From positions 1-64,000 of the forward strand of contig NZ_JAUYNV010000050.1 in assembly GCF_030698125.1 (NCBI RefSeq): 64,000 nt of DNA, in the 5' to 3' direction. Below are positions 35,131 to 43,129 of the stretch, piece after piece. The position numbers and the translations under genes are program-made. The number at the start of each line of letters is the position of its first letter. The first letter of the stretch is position 1. The DNA is from Methyloversatilis sp. (GTDB taxonomy: Bacteria; Pseudomonadota; Gammaproteobacteria; Burkholderiales; Rhodocyclaceae). The notes under the pieces are model-generated. The model saw only the letters and a program-made list of their open reading frames with translations. It searched no databases and was not told the origin of the DNA.

Positions 35131-35975
35131 CTGCGGGGGCGGAGCGGGGGTTTCGGCGAGCACGGCTCGCCGCCCGTGGAGCCGGTCGGCCATGCGGGGC
35201 CGACCGTGGGACGGCTCCTACGAAAAACCGCGACGATGTTGCCTTCCGTAGGAGCGGACCCTGTCCGCGATACGGACTTCGATCGCGCGATGCCGCACTT
35301 CGAAGACGGGAATCGCCTGCGGGGGCGGAGCGGGGGTTTCGGCGAGCACCGCTCGCCGCCCGCATAGCCGGTCGGCCATGCAGGGCCGACCGTGGGACGG
35401 CTCCTACGAAAACCGCGACGATGTTGCCCTTCGTAGGAGCGGACCCTGTCCGCGATCCGTACGTTGATCATGCGCTGCCGCATTTCGGAGACGGGAATCG
35501 CCTGCGGGGGCGGAGCGGGGGTTTCGGCGAGCACCGCTCGCCGCCCGTGGAGCCGGTCGGCCATGCAGGGCCGACCGTGGAACGGCTCCTACAAAAACCG
35601 CGACGCTGCTGCCCTTCGGAGCGGACCCCGTCCGCGATACGGACTTCGATCACGCGATGGCGCATTTCGAAGACCGCATCGCCTGCAGGGCAGGCTCCTA
35701 CGAAAACCGCGATGGTGTTGCCGTTCGGAGCGGACCCTGTCCGCGATACGGACTTCGATCACGCGGTGCCGCATTTCGGAGACCGGAATCGCCTGCGGGG
35801 GCGGCGCGGGGGTTTCGGCGAGCACGGCTCGCCGCCCGTGGAGCCGGTCGGCCATGCAGGGCTGACCGTGGGATGGCTCCTACGAAAACCGCGACGGTGT
35901 TGCCTTTTCGCAGGAGCGGACCCTGTCCGCGATACGCGCGTCGATCATGCAATGCCGCATTTCTGAGACTGCGGT
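35131..35975. repeat. Modular intergenic repeat array 1 (period about 185 bp)
   Basis: Five units run head to tail, starting near 35131, 35317, 35502, 35683 and 35793, so spacings are about 186, 185, 181 and 110. Every unit has a core with GGCTCCTACGAAAACCGCGA, then AGCGGACCCTGTCCGCGAT and GATCACGCGATGCCGCA. Long units carry an extra cassette of about 75 bp with two hairpins (GGCGAGC..GCTCGCC and GGTCGGCC..GGGCCGACC); the short unit at 35683 lacks it. The frames that cross it are translations of the repeat, not genes. Confidence 0.88.
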
Positions 35976-35991
35976 GTTTCGCCGTAATCCT

Positions 35992-36642
35992 CTACTTTTC
36001 CGGCCGGGACAGACTGTCTTCAAGGCGGTCGCGGTAGCCTTCGACGAGGTTTTCCAGCTTGACGCGACCGATCTGGGTGAAAGGCTCGGCCTGCCCCGCA
36101 CGTTCGCCGAGCGAGCGGTCGCGCCAGCGATCGAGCATGTCGATGCCGGTCTGGTACAGGGCGACGTTGTCTTTCGTGCACTGGGCCAGCTGGCCGGTCA
36201 GCGATTCACCCTGGGTGCGCGCGCCCTGCAGTTCGCGTTCGGTTTTCTGCAGGGTGTCGCGGGTCTGTGCCAGATCGCGTTCGCGGTCGGCCAGCTGCTT
36301 GCGGGTCGCTTCGAGCTGCTGCGCCTGTGCTGCGGCAGCGATGCGCGCTTCTTCCAGTTCGCGCGCGAGTTGATCGGCCTTGCGCTGCGCACCGCTGGCG
36401 CGGCGCTTCGCGCTGGCGGCTTCTTCTTCCAGCTTGGGCAATTCGACTTCGGCCGCCTGCTTCAGCCGGTCGGCTTCGGCAGCCGCCTGCTGGCGCGCCT
36501 GCTGTTCGGCCGACAGTGCCTGCTGCAGCTGCTGCGCCTGGGCGCGCAGACGACGCAACTGTTCCTGCTCGCGCGAGGCCTGCTGCGCATGGACCGTGCT
36601 GGCGCAGAGCAGCGCGACCAGAAGAAAGCTCAGGGTCTTCAC
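35992..36642 (-). CDS. Periplasmic coiled-coil protein of the exbBD-tonB-porin operon
   Basis: This 216-residue exported protein has a signal peptide (cleavage near VHAQ) and one long heptad-rich coiled coil (about 22-165, high Q, E, A, R). A short C-terminal region follows with NVALYQTGIDMLDRWRDRS and FTQIGRVKLENLVEGYRDR. It starts at a GTG 2 nt after the porin stop, so it is the last gene of the operon. A rod-shaped periplasmic spacer or a scaffold linking TonB and the porin would fit, but no function is known to me. Confidence 0.85.
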   Translation of the reverse strand: MKTLSFLLVALLCASTVHAQQASREQEQLRRLRAQAQQLQQALSAEQQARQQAAAEADRLKQAAEVELPKLEEEAASAKRRASGAQRKADQLARELEEARIAAAAQAQQLEATRKQLADRERDLAQTRDTLQKTERELQGARTQGESLTGQLAQCTKDNVALYQTGIDMLDRWRDRSLGERAGQAEPFTQIGRVKLENLVEGYRDRLEDSLSRPEK

Positions 36643-36644
36643 GG

Positions 36645-38306
36645 TCAGAACCTCACGTTCATGTCGACCATCAGCGTGTCGACCTTGAAGCGCTGACCGG
36701 TGATCGAAGCGTTCTGAGTCAGGTAGGTCATCGAATCGATGTTCTGCGCCGAATACCAGCGCAGACCTAAAGCGGTATCCCGATAAAGGCCGTAGCTGCC
36801 TCCGATGACGAAGCCCTTCAGGTTCGTTCCACCGAGGCCGAAATCGGAATCGGTAAAGGCATCGAGTACTGCGTCCGAACCGATGTACTTGTACGATGCA
36901 AAGGCCTGCCAGTCGTTGGCCAGGCGTACCAGCGGCATACCGACCTGCAGACGGACGTGATAGGCCGTGTCATCCCCATCGGTAAGCGCAAGACCGGTCC
37001 GGCGCAGGATGTCCGCACGATCAAAGCCCGTGTTCTTGACGTACTCGGCCGTGAACATCACGTGAACCGGGTCGTAGTGAGCGAGATCGGCGGCGACCGT
37101 CAGCACCCAGGGTTCGAATTTCGAAGCGAGACCCCAGTTGGGCTCGCTGTCCGATGTGTCGTTCACCGGGTCGTTCGTCTTGAACACGGTGTTGCCCTTG
37201 GCGCGGAAGCCATTTTCATAGGCGTAACGGCCGTAATCAGCGTCGGGCAGCAAAGTGTTCGGATTGAAACTCTGCACCCGGCCTTCCAGGTTGCCATAGC
37301 GGAACTTGGCAAGCCCGAAACGTAATCGGGTCTGGCTGTTCAAGTCGTAGTCCGCGCCAAGCTGCACACCCGCCAACCACCGCTTGTCAGCCGACGGCGG
37401 CGAATCGGCGCGCAGCGGGAACCAGCCTGCGGTCGCGAACGGGCGCAGTGTCGAAGATGGCCTGACATCGCGCAGGGTCGCTGCAACGCCTTCGAAATTG
37501 AGATCCTCATCCCACACCAGATCGGTGTTGAACCACGGATTCGGGATGCGTCCGCCCGAAGCACTGAACCACTCAACCGGATCGAGTTTGATGTAGGCGC
37601 GATCAACCAGGAAGTTGTACTTGTTGAAGTTGTTGCCAAGCGTCTGATTGGTCGACACCCGGTCTTCGCGGTTACCCGTCGCGACGCGCAAACCTGCGCT
37701 GACCGAATCATTGATCTTCGCCAGCACGCCGAGGCGCGCGCGAACCCGCAACCTGTTCACGTCGTCTTCAAGATTGTTCACCGGAACGCCATTGGAATCC
37801 ACCTCGGCGCCCCCGGGATTCCGCGTGACGAAGGGATAGTCCTGGACGGCGCCGGTCGCGCCGGGATGAAGGCCGGTCAAGCCCAGGGTAGTGGTGTTGT
37901 CATCCCCGAGACGATCATCCTGATAGCGCACCCGGATATCACCCTCGATCTTGATGCGTTCGGTCCACTCCGGAATCGCGTTCGGCGTCGCCCAGCCTTC
38001 GCTGCGCGCCTGGGCCAGCACTTCCTGCTTCAGCTGGTCGCGGATTTCCGCCTTCACCGATTCGGGTACGTACTGCACGCGCACCGTGGTGTCCTTTTTT
38101 GCCCTGGCCACTGCCTTGGCAGTTTTGGCTTCGGCGGCCTTGACCAGCGCATCGGCCTTTTCGCGTGTCAGCACGCCGGTGTCGACCAGTGCATCGATCA
38201 GGTTGAGCGTGGTCTGGCGCAGCGTATCCAGCGTTTCCGCTTCACTGGCGTGCGCCGGCAGCGCGAACAGCGCGGCCAGTGCAACAGGGAGGAGGGATTT
38301 CTTCAT
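36645..38306 (-). CDS. Putative outer-membrane porin (Porin_5 type)
   Basis: This 553-residue protein has a signal peptide and an N-terminal helical region of about 110 residues (TREKADALVKAAEAK and more) that probably lies in the periplasm. A beta-barrel follows, from about residue 120 (IKIEGDIRVRYQDDR) to the terminal phenylalanine DMNVRF. This matches the putative porins found with DUF2341-ExbB, ExbD and TonB. There is no plug domain, so it is not a classical TonB receptor; whether TonB energy acts on it is unknown. It starts 50 nt after the tonB stop. Confidence 0.88.
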   Translation of the reverse strand: MKKSLLPVALAALFALPAHASEAETLDTLRQTTLNLIDALVDTGVLTREKADALVKAAEAKTAKAVARAKKDTTVRVQYVPESVKAEIRDQLKQEVLAQARSEGWATPNAIPEWTERIKIEGDIRVRYQDDRLGDDNTTTLGLTGLHPGATGAVQDYPFVTRNPGGAEVDSNGVPVNNLEDDVNRLRVRARLGVLAKINDSVSAGLRVATGNREDRVSTNQTLGNNFNKYNFLVDRAYIKLDPVEWFSASGGRIPNPWFNTDLVWDEDLNFEGVAATLRDVRPSSTLRPFATAGWFPLRADSPPSADKRWLAGVQLGADYDLNSQTRLRFGLAKFRYGNLEGRVQSFNPNTLLPDADYGRYAYENGFRAKGNTVFKTNDPVNDTSDSEPNWGLASKFEPWVLTVAADLAHYDPVHVMFTAEYVKNTGFDRADILRRTGLALTDGDDTAYHVRLQVGMPLVRLANDWQAFASYKYIGSDAVLDAFTDSDFGLGGTNLKGFVIGGSYGLYRDTALGLRWYSAQNIDSMTYLTQNASITGQRFKVDTLMVDMNVRF

Positions 38307-38356
38307 GACATCGGTCCGGGATCTGTCTGGAATGGGTGGGCGGAGCGCTCGCGCGT

Positions 38357-39061
38357 TCAGCCGGTCAGCCGGTTGGTGATGCGCAGGCGGATCGGCTGCG
38401 GCATGTCGGCCGGTGGCGCGTCGCGGAAGGCGCGCATGTCGGCCAGCGCGGCCGACAGCGCACTGTCGGCCTTGTCGTCACCGGTGCTGTCGTCGAGCAC
38501 GGCGCGCTGGATGCTGCCGTCACGGCCGAGCCACACCTTCACGACGACGCGGTAATCGATCTGCTTCACGTTGCGGTTGCGCGCGAGCTCGTCCTGGATG
38601 TGGCGCTGCAGCGCATTGGTGTAGAAGGCGTACTGCATGCGGCTGGGCTTGGCCGGGCCGCCGCCTATCGTGCTGCCGATGTCGCCACCCTTGTATTCAT
38701 TGGTGACGTCGCCCGACGCGAACGCGCTCGGGCCGTCGCCGGCCGCACCTTCCATCTTCAGCTGCTCGGCCTGCTGCGGCGGCGCCTCGACCGGCTTGGG
38801 CTGCTCGACCTTGACGTCCTTCTGCTCCTTCGGCTCCGGCCGCTTTTCTTCACGCGGCGGTGGCGGGGGCGGCGGGGGCGTATCCGGAATGATGGAAATC
38901 TTCGTCACCTGACGGGCGGGTGCCGACGGCTTCGAAAACTGCGTCTTCAACCAGTAGCCGCCGTAGCCAACCATCCCCATGCCGGCCAGCGCCAGCAGGA
39001 TGTTGCGCACGCGACGGCCGGTGCTGACGCCGTCGACCGAATCTTCTGCAAGTGCGCCCAT
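38357..39061 (-). CDS. TonB-family energy transducer
   Basis: This 234-residue protein spans the periplasm and passes proton-motive energy from ExbB/ExbD to the outer membrane. It has one N-terminal membrane helix (NILLALAGMGMVGYGGYW), a run of eight prolines with alternating E/K/P segments, and a C-terminal TonB-like domain (YRVVVKVWLGRDGSIQRAVL). Its start overlaps the ExbD stop by one base (TGATG), which ensures coupled translation. It is a dedicated transducer for this operon rather than a general TonB, judged by context. Confidence 0.92.
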   Translation of the reverse strand: MGALAEDSVDGVSTGRRVRNILLALAGMGMVGYGGYWLKTQFSKPSAPARQVTKISIIPDTPPPPPPPPREEKRPEPKEQKDVKVEQPKPVEAPPQQAEQLKMEGAAGDGPSAFASGDVTNEYKGGDIGSTIGGGPAKPSRMQYAFYTNALQRHIQDELARNRNVKQIDYRVVVKVWLGRDGSIQRAVLDDSTGDDKADSALSAALADMRAFRDAPPADMPQPIRLRITNRLTG

Positions 39062-39465
39062 CAGGTACCGATCCTGGACGTGATGAGGCCGACGTTTTCG
39101 ATGCCCATGCGATTGACCAGATCGATTACCTCGATCACGCCGGCATAGGGTGCGCGGGCTTCGCCGCGGATCATCACGCTGAATTTCGGGTCGCGCGCCC
39201 GCACGGCATTGAGCTGGCCTTCGAGCTGGCCGAGCGTCACGCCGACACCATTGACCATCAGCGCGCCACTTTCCATCACCTGCACGATCTTGATTTCGTG
39301 CTGTTCGGTGCTCGGCTTGTTCGACGGCTTGGGCAGCGTCATCGTCAGCCCCTGCACGCCGGCAGTCGTCATCAGGATGAACACGACCAGCAGCACATAC
39401 GCCAGGTCGAGCATCGGCGTGACGTTGATCGCGTCGTACGGCTTGGCTTCGGTATTGACCTGCAT
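39061..39465 (-). CDS. ExbD/TolR-family protein (copy 2)
   Basis: This 134-residue biopolymer transport protein has one membrane helix near the N-terminus (NVTPMLDLAYVLLVVFILMTT) containing the proton-path aspartate D18. A small periplasmic domain follows. It works with ExbB and TonB. It is 19 nt from the other ExbD and coupled to tonB. The two ExbD proteins share the N-terminal membrane segment almost exactly but differ in the periplasmic part, which suggests a mixed dimer. Confidence 0.93.
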   Translation of the reverse strand: MQVNTEAKPYDAINVTPMLDLAYVLLVVFILMTTAGVQGLTMTLPKPSNKPSTEQHEIKIVQVMESGALMVNGVGVTLGQLEGQLNAVRARDPKFSVMIRGEARAPYAGVIEVIDLVNRMGIENVGLITSRIGT

Positions 39466-39484
39466 TACGCGTTCCGCTCCATGC

Positions 39485-39895
39485 CTAGCCTGCCGCCTTC
39501 TTGGTCACCAGGCCGACTTCGGTGATGTCCAGCCGCTTGCAGATTTCCAGCACGGCCGACACCTTTTCGAAGTGCGCGGCCGCGTCGCCCTTGAGCACCA
39601 CGGGCAGCGCCGGGTTGGCACTCTTGTGCTGGGCAAGGCGGGTTTCGAGCATTGCCAGATCGACCGGATAGGCGTCGAGAAAAACATCGCCGGCAGCCGT
39701 GATCGTGATGGCTCGCGTCTGCGGTTTCGCCAGGCTGACGACCGTTTCGGTCACCGGCGCCTCGACCTTGATGCCCTGCACCGACGCCGTGGTCATGATG
39801 ATGAACACCACCAGCAGCACGTACGCCAGGTCGAGCATCGGCGTGACGTTGATTTCGTCGTACGGCTGGTTGTCGTCCTTGACGTCGGCGGACAT
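39485..39895 (-). CDS. ExbD/TolR-family protein (copy 1)
   Basis: This 136-residue ExbD has the membrane segment NVTPMLDLAYVLLVVFIIMTT with its essential aspartate, followed by a periplasmic domain different from copy 2. It lies between the ExbB-like gene and copy 2. There is no obvious Shine-Dalgarno before the ATG. The 89-nt gap before it holds a G/C hairpin (GCCCCC with GGGGGC near 39931) of a kind often seen between genes in this bacterial group. Confidence 0.93.
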   Translation of the reverse strand: MSADVKDDNQPYDEINVTPMLDLAYVLLVVFIIMTTASVQGIKVEAPVTETVVSLAKPQTRAITITAAGDVFLDAYPVDLAMLETRLAQHKSANPALPVVLKGDAAAHFEKVSAVLEICKRLDITEVGLVTKKAAG

Positions 39896-39984
39896 GTCAG
39901 CGCCGCCCGGCCGCCCGAAGGCGCTGAGCAGCCCCCGTGGGGGGCAGCGAACGAAGTGAGCGTGGGGGTCGCATTTTTCGCCTC

Positions 39985-41664
39985 TCAGCGGCCGTGCACT
40001 TCGGCGACGCGGGTGATGAACTCGTCGACGAAGATCTGCATGTCGGCGCTGATGTTCTTGATGCGCGACGCGAGGTAGTTGTAGCCGAACAGCGCCGGAA
40101 TCGCGACCGCCAGACCGGCGACGGTGGCCAGCAATGCGGCGGCAATACCGGGCGCGATGGCGGTGACGTTCACGTCGCCGGCTGCCGCGATGGCCGCGAA
40201 CACGATCATCACGCCGACCACCGTGCCGAGCAGGCCGAGGAAGGGGCCGCCGGAAATCGCGATGGTCAGCAACACCATGCGCGCGTTGAGCTTGTGCGAT
40301 TCGCGCACCAGATCGGCATCGATGGCGGCCTTGATCGCGTCCATCGACGCGCCGGTCAGGCCGGCGGCTTCACCCTGGGTGTCGAATCGCTTGCGGATTT
40401 CGCGCAGCCCGGCGCCATACAGGCGGAACAGTGACGAATCACCATATGTTTCACCCTTGTCGAGCAGCAGGAAGTCATTGGCAGCCGTGCGGAAGCGATT
40501 GATGAAGCCGCGGTTGGCCTTGTCGATGCGCATCACCTGCATCGCCTTGTCCACCATGACCCAGGCGCTGATCAGGAACATGACACCGAGGATGATGATG
40601 ACCACCCAGGCATCGACGGTCAGGTTGTCGACCAGCACCGCGAAGTGGCTGTGCCCCCCTTCCGATTCGGCCACCTCCTCGCGCACCGCGACGAAGGTCG
40701 CGTCAGCGCCCTGCCCCAACGCGGCAAGCTTGATCCAGTCCGGGCTGCGCGCGGTGTTCGCCAGCTGCACTTCGTCCAGTTCGCCGGTGTAGCCGTCGCC
40801 AATGACGACGTCGGCCTGCTCTGCGGTCAGCGCAACGTCGGCGCTGCCGGCCGGCTGACCATTGATGTAGAGGGTGGCCTTGCCGCCGCCGACCGTTGCC
40901 GCGACGTGCTGCCACACGCCCGGCTGCAGCGTGCCGCCGGCCAGTCGCGTGGCGCCGATGTTCAATGCCAGCGCGCTGTCTTCGATCTTCACGGTCAGTG
41001 CGCCCTGGCCGTACAGCGTCGCCTGCTGCGGCAGCGCGGCCGGCTTGATCCAGGCCGACATCGTCCAGGCGCCGCCTGCGGTCGTCGCCAGCGGTGCGCC
41101 CGCCGCCACCGTGATCGGCGTACCGCCGAAGATGGCAGCGTCGCCCAACAGCGCCGCCTTCTGGATCTGCACCGTCCCCTGCGCCATCAGCGCGCTGGCG
41201 GATGCATCGGCCAGCGGGGCGGCTTCTGAGAAGTGCCACACGCCGACGGTCGAGGCGTCATAGGTCTCCTTGCTGTCCTGTGCGCCGCCGACGGCTGCAT
41301 TGCCGAAGTAGGCGTACAGCGTGGCTGGCGTGTCGCCGGCCGCGATCAGCGGCACCTGCACCCACAGCACGGCCAGTTCGTTCAGCGCATCAAAGCGTTC
41401 GATGTGGTGTTTCAGCACCGTCTTGTCGTCGGCGGTGACGAAGCGGATGTCCGAGCCATCGTCCTTCGCGCCCAGGAAGTCGAAATTCCCGCTGTGCAGG
41501 CGGATCGCCACCGGAATCGAGTTCTGCGGCGCGCTGATCGGCACGCCCGCGGCGCTGGTATCGAGCGTGACGGTGCGGCGGGCGGTCCACGCTTCGTCCC
41601 ACCAGGCGTTGGCAAAAGAGGGGATGAGCGCCGCGAAGGCGCCGAGAGCAATCAGGGTTTTCAT
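39985..41664 (-). CDS. ExbB/MotA-TolQ channel with N-terminal DUF2341 and lectin-like domains
   Basis: This 559-residue fusion starts with a signal peptide (cleavage near SFANA). A DUF2341 domain (about 20-130, WWDEAWTARR) and a LamG/concanavalin-like sugar-binding domain (about 150-325, GVWQHVAATVGGGKATLYINGQPAG) follow, both in the periplasm. The C-terminal half is a proton channel of the ExbB/TolQ family, with a first helix at about 350-370 and the core GPFLGLLGTVVGVMIVFAAIA. Normal ExbB is about 240 residues. The start is placed at 41664, where the signal peptide begins; longer frames run into the intergenic dyad. It likely couples proton flow to a glycan-related task at the envelope. Confidence 0.9.
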   Translation of the reverse strand: MKTLIALGAFAALIPSFANAWWDEAWTARRTVTLDTSAAGVPISAPQNSIPVAIRLHSGNFDFLGAKDDGSDIRFVTADDKTVLKHHIERFDALNELAVLWVQVPLIAAGDTPATLYAYFGNAAVGGAQDSKETYDASTVGVWHFSEAAPLADASASALMAQGTVQIQKAALLGDAAIFGGTPITVAAGAPLATTAGGAWTMSAWIKPAALPQQATLYGQGALTVKIEDSALALNIGATRLAGGTLQPGVWQHVAATVGGGKATLYINGQPAGSADVALTAEQADVVIGDGYTGELDEVQLANTARSPDWIKLAALGQGADATFVAVREEVAESEGGHSHFAVLVDNLTVDAWVVIIILGVMFLISAWVMVDKAMQVMRIDKANRGFINRFRTAANDFLLLDKGETYGDSSLFRLYGAGLREIRKRFDTQGEAAGLTGASMDAIKAAIDADLVRESHKLNARMVLLTIAISGGPFLGLLGTVVGVMIVFAAIAAAGDVNVTAIAPGIAAALLATVAGLAVAIPALFGYNYLASRIKNISADMQIFVDEFITRVAEVHGR

Positions 41665-41738
41665 GGCAGGCGGGGATGAGTTCAGCGCCGATTGTCGGGG
41701 CCGAACATGTCCATGCCGTGACATGAAATATGGGCATT

Positions 41739-41758
41739 GATAGTCCGTTCGGACTATC
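41739..41758. promoter_or_regulatory. Dyad upstream of exbB, shared with the PEP-CTERM gene
   Basis: GATAGTCCG and CGGACTATC flank a 2-nt centre, 75-94 nt upstream of the ExbB-fusion start. The 14-mer CCGTTCGGACTATC here (41745-41758) recurs in the same orientation at 34802-34815, upstream of the PEP-CTERM gene. A shared operator is the simplest reading. Confidence 0.6.
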
Positions 41759-41878
41759 CGGAACATCGTTTCCTGCTGCGCCGCATCACGGCTGGTGTCG
41801 CGTGCTCCGCTCACCAGAAGTGAAATGCGGGCCGATGACGGTCCGCGGGACGATGCGCCATTGCGACGGTTGCGCTGC

Positions 41879-41909
41879 ACACCGGATCGCCCCGTCGGCG
41901 ATCCGGTGT
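41879..41909 (-). terminator. Hairpin after the HES-repeat gene
   Basis: A perfect 13-bp stem (41879-41891 with 41897-41909) with a 5-nt loop lies 12 nt after the stop of the small secreted protein gene. It lacks a T-run, so it may be a weak terminator or an mRNA stabiliser that partly insulates the exbB operon. Confidence 0.6.
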
Positions 41910-41920
41910 TGCAGACCGCA

Positions 41921-42274
41921 TCAGATCGCCGAACGGTCCGCCGGCGCCTGCGCGCTGCGCATCGGCACCGCGCGCTCCGACGTGAAGCTGCGCAGCACGC
42001 CCGGCGCATAGGTCGACTCGTGGTTGATCACGAGACCGTCGAACGACTTGCCCGCCGGTGCCTGACTCAGCGCACGCAGATAGGCCGGGTCATACGTCGA
42101 CTCGTGGGCCAGCACGTCGCGGGTCGCGGCACGCCCGCCCAGCGCGCCCTTGTCCGACAGGTTGCTCAGATAGCCGGGCTCGTAGATGGATTCATGGGTG
42201 GTCGTGCTGCCGGCAAACGAGGCGGCGGACACGGTCAGACCGGCAAACATCAGGACAGCGATCATCTTGTTCAT
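41921..42274 (-). CDS. Small secreted protein with three HESxYxPxxL repeats
   Basis: This is a 117-residue exported protein with no family known to me. The signal peptide ends near SAASFA. The mature part has three copies of a motif about 28-30 residues apart: HESIYEPGYL, HESTYDPAYL and HESTYAPGVL, joined by polar linkers. AAGGAGC lies 8 nt before the chosen ATG (a longer frame upstream lacks a signal). It lies upstream of exbB on the same strand, separated by a hairpin. The conserved His, Glu and Tyr could bind a metal or a glycan; this is speculation. Confidence 0.85.
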   Translation of the reverse strand: MNKMIAVLMFAGLTVSAASFAGSTTTHESIYEPGYLSNLSDKGALGGRAATRDVLAHESTYDPAYLRALSQAPAGKSFDGLVINHESTYAPGVLRSFTSERAVPMRSAQAPADRSAI

Positions 42275-42594
42275 GGCAAAGCTCCTTTGAGGTTGGGTAT
42301 GCAGTCGCCCGGTTTCGGGTTGAGCGGTGTGCTCTCGACGCTTTCCTCTCAGCAGCATGCGTGCCAGTTGCAACGGGAAGACTTTTCTTTTTTAAAAACA
42401 ATATCTTGAAAGATTAAAACTTCTTAGCCAGGAATACATAACCCCGCTAAATCCCGCGGATCCGCGATATTTCGCGGCATGAGCTGGCGACCTCGATTTT
42501 GCAACCTTGACGCTCGGCGGCGTGATTCGCCGCCGCGGGCCTTGTGTCTGTGATGCGCACGCCGATCGTGCGATCTCACGTGTTGTGAAACCGG

Positions 42595-43118
42595 GATCGC
42601 CTGCGGGAACGGAGCGGGAGTTTCGGCGAGCACGGCTCCTACGAAAAACCGCGACGATGTTGCCCTTCGTAGGAGCGGACCCTGTCCGCGATCCGGGCGT
42701 TGATCACGCGATGCCGCATTTCGGAGACCGGAATCGCCTGCGGGGCAGGCTCCTACGAAAACCGCGACGCTGTTGCCCTTCGGAGCGGACCCTGTCCGCG
42801 ATGCGTACGTTGATCACGCGATGCCGCACTTCGAAGACGGGAATCGCCTGCGGGGGCTGAGCGGCGGTTTCGGCGAGCACCGCTCGCCGCCCGCATAGCC
42901 GGTCGGCCATGCAGGGCCGACCGTGGGACGGCTCCTGCGAAAACCGCGACGGTGCTGCCTTGCGTAGGAGCGGACCCCGTCCGCGATCCGTACGTTGATC
43001 ACGCGATGCCGCACTTCGAAGACGGGAATCGCCTGCGGGGCAGGCTCCTACGAAAACCGCGACGATGTTGCCCTTCGTAGGAGCGGACCCTGTCCGCGAT
43101 GCGTACGTTGATCGGGCG
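42595..43118. repeat. Modular intergenic repeat array 2
   Basis: Four units of the array 1 family run in the same orientation, starting near 42600, 42739, 42849 and 43033 (spacings about 138, 110 and 184). The units at 42739 and 43033 are short form, the one at 42849 is long form with the 75-bp cassette, and the first holds a cut-down cassette. Between the HES gene start (42274) and this array (about 320 nt) I see no gene. Confidence 0.87.
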
Positions 43119-43129
43119 ATATCTTGCTG

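Noticed and set aside
35131-35975. Possible CRISPR array
   Set aside because: Units are 110-186 bp and differ by a whole cassette; there are no short unique spacers and no cas genes.
34962-36037. Several frames of 60-290 codons in the 35 kb array (and similar at 42.4-43.0 kb)
   Set aside because: They translate the intergenic repeat; the same peptide (ADRLHGRRAVLAETP) recurs once per unit, with no ribosome sites.
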